Below are positions 17,983-27,023 of a stretch of DNA of 30,757 nt, piece after piece; positions within the stretch are counted from its first letter, which is position 1; every line of letters begins with the position of its first letter. The stretch is taken from positions 126,973 to 157,729 of the forward strand of contig PS015110.1 in NCBI GenBank assembly GCA_048213135.1, given 5' to 3'. Made by a program: the position numbers and the translations under genes. The notes under the pieces were generated by a model, which saw nothing but the letters and a program-made list of their open reading frames with translations, was not told where the DNA came from and ran no database searches. The stretch comes from Reclinomonas americana ATCC 50394. Taxonomy: Eukaryota; Jakobida; Jakobea; Jakobida.

Positions 17983-20900
17983 TCACCTCGCCACCACCTT
18001 CAACGCCTTCTTCGACTTCTTCACCTTCTTCTTCTTCTTCCCCTCTCCCTCCTCCTCCTCCTCCACCACCCTCGCCTTCTGCCTCTTCACCTCCCCCTCC
18101 CCCTCCCCATCCTCCCCCTCATCCCCAGAATCCGCCGCCTCCCGCCGCGACCGCTTCTCCCCGACCGCCTCCTTCTTTTGCTTCTTCGACTTTTTCGCCT
18201 TCGCCACCTTCACCTCCTCCTCCTCCATCTCAAACTCCGGCTCCAGCCCACTGTCCTCCTCGTCGGCCCACACCGCCTTTCCCTTTTCCACCATCTCCAC
18301 CTCCACCTCCTCAACCTCCCGCTTCACGCCACTCTTGGNNNNNNNNNNNNNNNNNNNNNNNNNNNNNNNNNNNNNNNNNNNNNNNNNNNNNNNNNNNNNN
18401 NNNNNNNNNNNNNNNNNNNNNNNNNNNNNNNNNNNNNNNNNNNNNNNNNNNNNNNNNNNNNNNNNNNNNNNNNNNNNNNNNNNNNNNNNNNNNNNNNNNN
18501 NNNNNNNNNNNNNNNNNNNNNNNNNNNNNNNNNNNNNNNNNNNNNNNNNNNNNNNNNNNNNNNNNNNNNNNNNNNNNNNNNNNNNNNNNNNNNNNNNNNN
18601 NNNNNNNNNNNNNNNNNNNNNNNNNNNNNNNNNNNNNNNNNNNNNNNNNNNNNNNNNNNNNNNNNNNNNNNNNNNNNNNNNNNNNNNNNNNNNNNNNNNN
18701 NNNNNNNNNNNNNNNNNNNNNNNNNNNNNNNNNNNNNNNNNNNNNNNNNNNNNNNNNNNNNNNNNNNNNNNNNNNNNNNNNNNNNNNNNNNNNNNNNNNN
18801 NNNNNNNNNNNNNNNNNNNNNNNNNNNNNNNNNNNNNNNNNNNNNNNNNNNNNNNNNNNNNNNNNNNNNNNNNNNNNNNNNNNNNNNNNNNNNNNNNNNN
18901 NNNNNNNNNNNNNNNNNNNNNNNNNNNNNNNNNNNNNNNNNNNNNNNNNNNNNNNNNNNNNNNNNNNNNNNNNNNNNNNNNNNNNNNNNNNNNNNNNNNN
19001 NNNNNNNNNNNNNNNACTTGCTCACTCGTCTTTCGTCGCAGACTGGTGTCATACGTGGCCTCGCGTTGCGAGAAATCACGGCACTTGGAGTTGCATCTGT
19101 TGTGGTGCAAGCACATTCTCAGCTCGCACGGACACGCGCTCCGGCGACAGGGTCTGTCGGCGTCGCTGGTGCCGGCCGGTCTCAATCCGCTGGAACTCGA
19201 GGCCGGTGTGTCGCTGTCGGTGCGCGCGTCGTCGTCGGGCGTGTCGAGCACGGCTGTGGCGGTGCTGCGTGCGCTGCACTCGTCGTTGACGCGCTCGCAC
19301 AATGCGTTGCAGCGCATTTGCGACGAGAATGCATACACGCTGCAGTTTTTGTGCACGGCCGTCAAGGCGGCGACCGNNNNNNNNNNNNNNNNNNNNNNNN
19401 NNNNNNNNNNNNNNNNNNNNNNNNNNNNNNNNNNNNNNNNNNNNNNNNNNNNNNNNNNNNNNNNNNNNNNNNNNNNNNNNNNNNNNNNNNNNNNNNNNNN
19501 NNNNNNNNNNNNNNNNNNNNNNNNNNNNNNNNNNNNNNNNNNNNNNNNNNNNNNNNNNNNNNNNNNNNNNNNNNNNNNNNNNNNNNNNNNNNNNNNNNNN
19601 NNNNNNNNNNNNNNNNNNNNNNNNNNNNNNNNNNNNNNNNNNNNNNNNNNNNNNNNNNNNNNNNNNNNNNNNNNNNNNNNNNNNNNNNNNNNNNNNNCGA
19701 CAAATATACACAAGCTCCTTTCCCCTTTCTCTCCTCACCTGTGCACAAACGGCGGCGGCACCGACTTGACCACCAGTGGCAACTCGTACTCCGGCGTGGC
19801 ATAGTACGCCGCATCAATGTACTCCTCCTCGTTCAGTCGCAACGCCGTCACCAGCGCCTCCGCATACTGCTGATGCTTGATGCAGCGACGCACGGCCGCC
19901 GGCGTCACCTCCAGCGCCAGCGCCGTCGGGTGGAAGGCCGTGGTCACATCGCGCGAAAAGATGCACACACCCTCCGGAGTCGCCACGGCAAATTGGCGGC
20001 CGTTGGGCGAGAAGCGCAGCGCCGACGCACGAATGGAGCGGCGAATGGTGCGCGACGAGAGCGCCGAGCCCTCGCGCACGCCGGGCAGCGTGTCGCGCGA
20101 GAAGCCAAACTTGTCGCGCAGGTCCGAGTACGCCGAGAGGGCGATCGGATCCAGCGCGCCGGCCTCGGTCATGAACTTGGAGTTGAGCTTGTCGGCCACA
20201 CCGTCCAGCGAGCGATTGTGCGAGAGCTGGAACTTGCGCAGCAGCGTGCGGTGCTGTGCCGAGTACAGGCATACCCATTTCGACTCGCCGGCGGCCAGCA
20301 CGCACGTGCCGTCGCCCGAGTAGCACACCGAGGTGAAGTACTTGCCGATGCTGGTGTTTTCGTGCGAGCGGCGGTCGGTGGTGCGGCGGCCGCCGGCCAC
20401 GTCGCGCGTGCCTTCGATGGAGCCCATCAGGGTGCTGGGAAAGGGAAAGGGGGGGAGTGAGGAGGGGGGAAGGGAAAGGGGGAAGTGAAAGAAGCGAGAG
20501 TAAGAAATATGGAGAGAGCTCAAAGGAGGAAGGAAAGAAGAGAGAGGAGAGAGCGAAGAAGAGAAAAGAGAGAGAAGCAATGGGAGCACACGGAGGGAGG
20601 ACGGCGAAGGGAGGGAACAAAGCGTGATGGAGATGAGTTTAGAATCAGAGTACTTGCTCATCACGGTCCTCCTGTCGCTTGCAACTCATTCTCTCACACA
20701 TAAAAGGGGGAGAGGACAAGGAGAGAAAGGTTGACTCGTGGTATCATCACACAACATGGTCGATCAGTCACATTCTGCGGATGCACAACCAGGGACAGAA
20801 GAAACAACAGTTGTGAAAATCTGGTTACACCTCTCTCGTCAGTCACACATCTCGAACTCCTCTCTCACACACAAACGCAGAGGGACAGGAGGCGGAAAGG

Positions 20901-23900
20901 AGTCAGTCTCATTCAGTCGAAGGCACGAAAGCAGCGACAGATTTGCATTCTGAGTATCACCAGAAAACAAACACATCTCGTATTCTCTTCAAGCTCTCTC
21001 ATCCCGAGAACCGAAGAGAATGAACGAAAGGAAGAGAACTCAGAGTGCAATTCCACACTCTGTTCTCTCATCCATTCTCTTCTAAGATAGAGAGAACGAA
21101 GAAGAAATAGGGCAGGGCTGAATTCCGATTATCATCAGAGCATCCGCACAGCTTGCCTTCTCACAGATGAACGAGAGAGAGAAAAGGGAAGAGATGACAG
21201 AGTGAAGGCGAGAGAAAAAGACTGAGCTGCATTGGGCGATCGAGAATCCGCCTCCATTCCCTCCTCTCGCTCTCTCTCACAGTCCACTCCCGCACCCCAT
21301 GGCACTCTGCGAACGACAGAAGAAAGAGAAAGCCAGGTTTAAACTCTGCACATCAATCTATCTCGAACATTTTCATCTCTCTTTTCCATCTCCCTATCTC
21401 TATCTCTCTGTTTGTGTGTGTCTCTCTCTCTCACACACACACAAACACTCTCTCATTCTTTTGTTTCTCATACGCCCCCTTCCCATTCTCTTTCCCTCTG
21501 TCCCCACCATCTCTCTCTTCCCTCCCACCCCCTTCCCCTTTTCCCTTTTCCCCTCCCTTGCCCTTGACTCACCCCTCCGACGGATCCCAAAAGTGCAACT
21601 GCCCATCCAGCGTGGCCGAGCACAACTCACGCCCATCCGGCCGGAAAGCCAACGCCAACACCTCCGCATCGTGCTCCAGGATCTCGCAGTGTCGCGTGCT
21701 GACTCCAATGGCTGCACCGGGGCCACTCGCAGTCTTGCCTGCAAGGGAAAAAGGTCAGCAACATCTCCTTTCCCCTTCTCCCATTCTCCTTCACCCACCT
21801 GTGGTGTACAAATCCCACACGCGCACAGAGCGATCCCACGATCCCGACGCCACCATTCCCGACGTGCTCGGACTGAATGCCACGGCCGACACCGGCGCCG
21901 TGTGCCCACCAAAAACCTCTAGCACGCGACCCGTCTGCAACGCCCACACCGTCACCTCGAAGGGATCCAAGGCGCCGGCCACCACCAGTTCGCCACTCGG
22001 ATCCGTGTCGACACACGTCAGCTGTGCCGGCGTGGCCTCTGGGGGCGTCATGGTGCGGAACTTGCGATAGCGCGTGAGATCAAACGCCTGCACCGTGCCA
22101 TCGCGACACGAGGCGAGAAGGGCGCGCGAGGGGGTGAACGACAGCCCCGTGATGCCGCCACTGCCGGCATTGGCGTTGGATTGTGCGCCGCCGACGCCTT
22201 CGCCCACAGAAAATGTCACAAAGCACTGGCCCGAGCGTGTGTCCCACACTGCGTGCACACACAAAGTGAGGAAAGAAAAGGGAAGAGATGGCGGCGCACA
22301 CACACCCCTTTGCCCCAAACCTTTGATCTTGCCATCGTCACCGCCCGTGGCAAATACCGACCCGTCCAGCGAGTAGGCGAGGCAAGAGACGTCGAGGGTG
22401 TGCCCCTGCTGCTTGAGCACGTACGTCTCCGACTGCCACTCCCACACCAGCAGCTGGCCGAGACGCGCACAGCCGAGCGCCATCCACTCGCCCGACGGAT
22501 TCACGTCCACCGACGACACGCGCGTCTCACTCACGCGCAGCGTGTGCACCGGTTCCAGCGTCGGCAGCTCGTACAGACCAAACACGCCGCTGCTGAAGCC
22601 GACCACCAGCATGTTGCAGGAGAGCTGGAAGCGGGCAGAGGTGACGCGAGCGGGGGATTGGTTGAAGAAGTGTTTTTCGATGCGCTCCCAGGGTTTCTGG
22701 CGCTCTGCGGGAAGAGGGAAATGAGGGGAAGGGGGCGGGAAGGGAATAATGAGGGAAAGGGGCGGGGAAGGATTGTCTTCAATCGCACCTTCTCAAACCT
22801 ACTTTGCACCGTTTCCTCCACTCTCTCTCTCTCTCGCGCGCGCGCTTTCTCTCTCTCTCTTATTGTTTCGCTCCCTGTCTCACATTCTCTCTCACACACG
22901 TCATGCATTTTCTGACATCTTGGTCACTCTCCCTCACTCTGATATACGCAAGCATACTTCGTTCGCATTCCCTCTCACTCCTCTCCCCTCCCCTTCTTCT
23001 CCCACCGCTCACCTCCCAACTCAGTCCTCCGCTTCCAGTGAAATAGCGCGCCATCCGCCGACACGGAATACATCTCCTGATAGCCATTGGCGAAGGCACA
23101 GCCCACCACACTCTCGCGATGTCCGGCCAGCGTCACTGTGCGATGCGGCACCGTACCGCGCGACTTGTCTGCCTCCGCGTCGTCCGTCTCCTCGTCCTCC
23201 ACCTCCACCTCCACTACTTTGCCTTCGTGTTGCACGCGCAGTGGTATGATGCGCACGCAATTGTCGCCGCTGCCGGCGGCCAGGGTGGAGGAGTCCTGCG
23301 TGAGGGTGGAGAGCGGGAAGAGTGAGGAGAGGAAAAGAGAGGTGAAAAGGGGAAGGGAGAACAGAGAGGAAAGGAAGTGAGGAAGGGAAGGGAGAACGGC
23401 GAGGAAAGAAAGGGAGACGAGCGAAAGGAAGGGAGAAGTGAGAATGGGAAGGGAGAACAGTGAGGAAAGGAAGGGAGAAAGGTGAGGACAGGGACGGAAA
23501 GAGTGAGAAAAGAATGCAGATGAGTGAAGGAAGGGAGAATGGCGAGGAAAGAAAGGGAGACGAGTGAAAGGAAGGGAGAAGTGAGAATGGGAAGAAAGAA
23601 CAGTGAGGGAAGGAAGGGTTGAGAAAAAAGGAAGAAAAGGAGGGAAAGGAAAGAGAACGGCGAGAACAGGAACCAAGAACAGTGACAAAAGAATGGAAAG
23701 GAAAGAGAACAGTGAGGACAGGAATGAAGAACAGCAAGGAATAGAATGGAGAAGAGTGAGAAACGAATGGAGACGAGTGAGGAATGGAACGGAGACAGTG
23801 AGGAAGGAAGAGAGGATAGGGACGAAGGGAAGAGAGAACAGTGAAAAAACAGGAGGGTAGAAAAGTGAGGAAAAGAAGGGAGAACCATGAGGAAAGAGAA

Positions 23901-26359
23901 GGAGAACAGCGGGAAAGTGAAGCAGAAGCGCAGAATAATCAACGCCTGCCAAATGACATGACAGCCTACGTGTGTGAGAGAAAGTGCAGAAACCAGCAGA
24001 AAGAGAAAGACGCCTTTGATTGAAACAGCTCTTCTGCTCCCTGCCAACCAACCTCCGACCACGCAATGCACGTGATATCCGCATGCGAAGAGCCAACGAC
24101 CCGCTTCACCAGGCGCAGTGGGAAGAACATGGCCTCCCGCGTTGTGGGCGTGGCCCAGATGGTGATGTGGCGACCGACGGCCACTGCCAGGCGAGTTCCA
24201 TCCGGCGAGAACACCATGTCGGTGACGCGACCACCGAAATTCACCTGGCCAATCACCGAGCCGCCGGGGAGGAGGACGCAGAGGGAGTGACCGGCTGAAA
24301 TAGGGATGAGGTAAAGGAAGAGGGGGGTGCGATAGCGGGGAGTGTAGAGGGCGCAACTCTCATCCGACGAGATCAGCACCGACGAGTCGGGCGACACGGC
24401 GACGCGGTCGACATTGTAGCGATTCTCGAATGGGAGTGTGGTGTTGACGTTGCTGTTGGGATCAGAGGAGGTGAGAAGAGAGGAGGAGACAGCAGACTGT
24501 GGAGCACTTAAGAGCTTGGGATCAGGAGAGATGAAGAGAGGAGGAGACAGAATGCACCGCAAACTGACAGCTGAGTACATCAGAGGTTGGGATAAGAGGA
24601 GGTGAGAAGAGGAGATAGAATACAATGCATACAGACTGCTGAGTACTTCAGAGTTTGGGATCAGAAAAGTTGAGGAGACAGAATGCATTGCATACGACTG
24701 CTGAGTGCTTCAGAACACGCAGAGTTTTCCCCTGTCGTGTTCTCCGAAGTGTCGCCGTGACTGTTTCTCTGCTGCATTCTCTGTTGGCTGATCCTGTGCA
24801 TATCAGTGCTGTTCTGAAAGCTGCACCTTCACATCTCTCATACACTCATTCTCCAGTCTCTTGCAGTCCTCAGCAGCAACCTGCATCGACTGCACTCTCT
24901 CTCCCTCNNNNNNNNNNNNNNNNNNNNNNNNNNNNNNNNNNNNNNNNNNNNNNNNNNNNNNNNNNNNNNNNNNNNNNNNNNNNNNNNNNNNNNNNNNNNN
25001 NNNNNNNNNNNNNNNNNNNNNNNNNNNNNNNNNNNNNNNNNNNNNNNNNNNNNNNNNNNNNNNNNNNNNNNNNNNNNNNNNNNNNNNNNNNNNNNNNNNN
25101 NNNNNNNNNNNNNNNNNNNNNNNNNNNNNNNNNNNNNNNNNNNNNNNNNNNNNNNNNNNNNNNNNNNNNNNNNNNNNNNNNNNNNNNNNNNNNNNNNNNN
25201 NNNNNNNNNNNNNNNNNNNNNNNNNNNNNNNNNNNNNNNNNNNNNNNNNNNNNNNNNNNNNNNNNNNNNNNNNNNNNNNNNNNNNNNNNNNNNNNNNNNN
25301 NNNNNNNNNNNNNNNNNNNNNNNNNNNNNNNNNNNNNNNNNNNNNNNNNNNNNNNNNNNNNNNNNNNNNNNNNNNNNNNNNNNNNNNNNNNNNNNNNNNN
25401 NNNNNNNNNNNNNNNNNNNNNNNNNNNNNNNNNNNCACAGTCACCATCTTGCAGTCCTCCATCGCGCCATGCAAGCAGCATGCTCCTACCTGCCTCGCAC
25501 TGTCACTTTCCTGCAATCCTATGTTGCAAGCTGCATCGACTGCTCTCCTCTCTCTCCCTCCCCCTCCTTTCTCTCTCCCTCTCTCTCCTTCCCTCTCTCT
25601 CTCCTGTCTCACAGTCACAGTCTTGCAGTCCTCCACTGTAAGCTGCACTGTCCTCTCTCTCTTTCTATCTCTCACTGTCACCTTCTTGCAGCTCTCTCTC
25701 TCTCTCTTGCTACTCAACTCCACCAAGTTATACAAGGCCACTCGATTGCCGACGGGCGAGAGGATCTTGTTGCCGTCGGGAGTGAACACAATGTTTCCTT
25801 GCCGATCTGAAGAAGCGAGAAGAAGAGTGTGAGCACACACACACTTGCTCTCTCTCTCTCTCTGTCCGTCTGTCTGTCTTGCACACTCGGACCCACACAC
25901 ATTTGCAGGCACACTTGATACTCTCACTTACACTTGCACACACTCTCTCACACACTCTCACACTCTCTCTCACACACTCTCTCTCACACACTCTCTCTCA
26001 CTTGCACACACTCTCTCTCTCACTTGCACACACTCTCTCACACTTGCACACACTCTCTCACACTTGCACACACTCTCTCACACTTGCACACACTCTCTTA
26101 CTTGCACACACTTGCATCCATTTTTTACGCAACATACTCCTCCGCACAAGTTGGCAAACTGCGCATGCAACAAGCAAAGAGGCACAACATGAGTGAGCGA
26201 GAGAAAAACAAGAAAAAGTGTGTGAGTGCAAGTGGTGATGTGAATGTGCACATGGCCGACACACTCGCTCAATTTTGCGCGTCTCTTTTTCGGTCTTCTT
26301 TCTCGCGGTGTCGGTGTGTTGCTTCTGTGTGAGCAAGTTACCTGGTAGAATGACTCCAT
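17983..26359 (-). CDS. PWP2: PWP2 (UTP1), WD40 subunit of the small-subunit processome
   Basis: Nucleolar U3 snoRNP/UTP-B component needed for 18S rRNA maturation. Exons: 26359-26342, 26158-26134, 25806-25719, 24452-24358, 24294-24053, 23295-23013, 22704-22321, 22248-21799, 21738-21573, 20434-19739. The next exon lies on a flipped contig (plus strand 19042-19376), and the last runs from the gap to 17983. All visible phases match. The N-terminus MESFYQFANLCGGVYRQGNI fits the family start; GNKILSPVGNRVALYNL, GEWMALGCARLGQLLVWEW, ILEHDAEVLALAFRPDG and MTEAGALDPI follow the Pwp2 order. At least one classic WD40 repeat is clear (GHTAPVSAVAFSPS to DRSVRVWDL). The 815 residues before the flipped exon form the tandem WD40 region; the flipped exon carries the Utp12-type C-terminal domain (HLLWCKHILSSHG). 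The tail is Lys/Glu-rich, as in many nucleolar proteins, and longer than usual. Confidence 0.92.
18339..19015. other. Assembly gap (677 N) inside PWP2
   Basis: The gap lies between the acidic/basic C-terminal tail exon of PWP2 (minus) and the reversed contig at 19016. Part of the Utp12-domain coding sequence and the start of the last exon are missing. Confidence 0.95.
19016..19376 (+). other. PWP2 exon on a contig placed in the wrong orientation
   Basis: This 361-bp contig, bounded by N on both sides, encodes PWP2 C-terminal (Utp12-domain) sequence on the plus strand although every other PWP2 exon is on the minus strand. The plus strand shows TTTCGTCGCAG then an exon at 19042 reading LVSYVASRCEKSRHLELHLL and ending TLQFLCTAVKAAT at the gap. 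The preceding minus-strand exon ends phase 2 with AG at 19739 before GTGAGG; AG plus A (19042) gives Arg and continues PPPFVHR-LVSYV. Phase and homology both fit only if the contig is flipped. Minus-strand translations of this block have no PWP2 similarity. Confidence 0.88.
19377..19697. other. Assembly gap (321 N) inside PWP2
   Basis: The gap separates the exon ending at 19739 (minus) and the reversed contig. Given the phase match, it probably contains only intron plus, after correction, sequence now on the other side. Confidence 0.9.
20435..21572 (-). repeat. PWP2 intron (1138 bp) rich in simple repeats
   Basis: The intron is bounded by donor GTGAGT (21572) and acceptor TCCCAG (20435), phase 2. 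It holds a purine-rich tract next to the acceptor (20440-20600 on plus), CT/CA tracts at 21262-21290 and 21408-21450, and a C/T-rich tract at 21470-21560. No exon is seen. Confidence 0.6.
22705..23012 (-). repeat. PWP2 intron with CT tracts
   Basis: Intron of 308 bp with donor GTGAGC (23012) and acceptor CCGCAG. It has purine-rich sequence at 22710-22770 and CT/CG tracts at 22818-22870. Confidence 0.6.
23296..24052 (-). repeat. PWP2 intron with long polypurine minisatellite
   Basis: Donor GTTGGT (24052), acceptor ACGCAG (23296). Roughly 23310-23930 of the plus strand is almost entirely A and G, made of degenerate units such as GGAAGGGAGAA and GTGAGGAAAGG spaced 20-40 bp. In the transcript this is a 600-nt polypyrimidine tract. 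The many long open frames on both strands are repeat translations. Confidence 0.75.
24453..25718 (-). repeat. PWP2 intron with two minisatellites and a 528-N gap
   Basis: Donor GTTGAG (25718), acceptor CCCAACAG (24453). Near the acceptor (24460-24720) lie about four degenerate units of 60-80 bp containing CTGATCCCAA on the minus strand. The far half (24860-24907 and 25436-25700, flanking N at 24908-25435) repeats plus-strand TCACAGTCTTGCAGTCCTCCA units of about 100 bp separated by CT tracts. No exon is expected, because flanking exons join in phase (GA|C, Asp) and match the family spacing exactly. Confidence 0.7.
24908..25435. other. Assembly gap (528 N)
   Basis: Lies inside the PWP2 intron minisatellite; repeat units on either side are alike. 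Confidence 0.95.
25807..26133 (-). repeat. PWP2 intron with (CA)/(CT) minisatellite
   Basis: Donor GTTGCG (26133) directly follows the 25-nt exon. The plus strand at 25920-26110 is a tandem run of CACACTCTCTCACACTTGCA-like units of about 20 bp. The THSLSHT open frames are translations of this repeat. Confidence 0.7.
26134..26158 (-). other. 25-nt microexon of PWP2
   Basis: The exon encodes FANLCGGV plus one base, between GCGCAG and GTTGCG. It joins MESFYQ (26359-26342, itself only 18 nt) to YRQGNI in phase. The joined N-terminus matches the conserved start of Pwp2 proteins, which supports both tiny exons. Confidence 0.7.
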
Positions 26360-27023
26360 GCTTGCGTGCAGCTGAGTGGAGGGAGCGTGATTGCGTGGTC
26401 CTGCGCGTGTCCTCTCGACGTCGACGTCGACAAGTTGCTAGAATGCTTTCGCAAGCCACCTTGAGCCCCCAATCTCCTGACCTTAATAGTATCATACACC
26501 CAGTGGCACTCTTATGGCATCTCTTTCGTCTTTCCTAGCCATCCTGCGGTGCTCGAAGTCGACTGACACTTCGGAATTCCTTGAGTCAACAACACCTTGC
26601 CTATTCCAACCAGCGACGCAGCTGCATGATGGTCACCATCCCGAGTCAGACACGGAGACATCACGGAAGCAGTACGAGAGAAAGGTCGAAGTGTCTTATG
26701 CTGGCGTTGCTGCACGAGAAACAACGGAGACTTTGCAAGTTACAGATAATTCCCTGTTCCCTTTGGTTTCATGCATCCAGCGGCTTTCTCTGCCGTCTCC
26801 AAATGTAGCTGCAATTGACCCTTTCTCTGTGTGCACTCACGACCCTTGAACCTCAAGGTAGACGAAGTCTCGTAGTCTGCTGCATTGACTGCAATCGGTT
26901 TCGCTCCCTGTCCCTTCCCCCTCTCTCCCTCCTTCCCTCCCTTCTCCTTCCCCTCTCCCCCCTTCCTCCCTCTCCTTCACCACCACCACATTCATTCCAC
27001 ATTGCACACACATCGCCTCAACT
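26360..27023. other. Intergenic region between VPS11 and PWP2
   Basis: 664 bp between the VPS11 stop (27024) and the PWP2 start (26359), same strand. It should hold the VPS11 3' UTR and PWP2 promoter. The VPS11-proximal part (26900-26985) is pyrimidine-rich on plus; the remainder is complex sequence without repeats. Open frames of up to 111 codons on plus and 70 on minus have no recognisable pattern. A Tc1-like SPDLNSI string at about 26474-26494 is judged chance. Confidence 0.45.

Noticed and set aside
18178-20460. 760-codon plus-strand open frame across two gaps
   Set aside because: Most of it is N or the antisense of PWP2 exons. The true coding frame in the contig at 19016-19376 is a different plus-strand frame, explained by a reversed contig.
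25845-26332. Open frames of Thr-His-Ser-Leu repeats
   Set aside because: They are translations of a (CA)/(CT) minisatellite, located between two phase-matched PWP2 exons.
26440-26530. Tc1/mariner transposase relic (PQSPDLNSI in a plus-strand frame)
   Set aside because: Only a seven-residue string matches. The expected spacing to the following tryptophan is wrong, a stop follows soon after, and no inverted repeats flank it.
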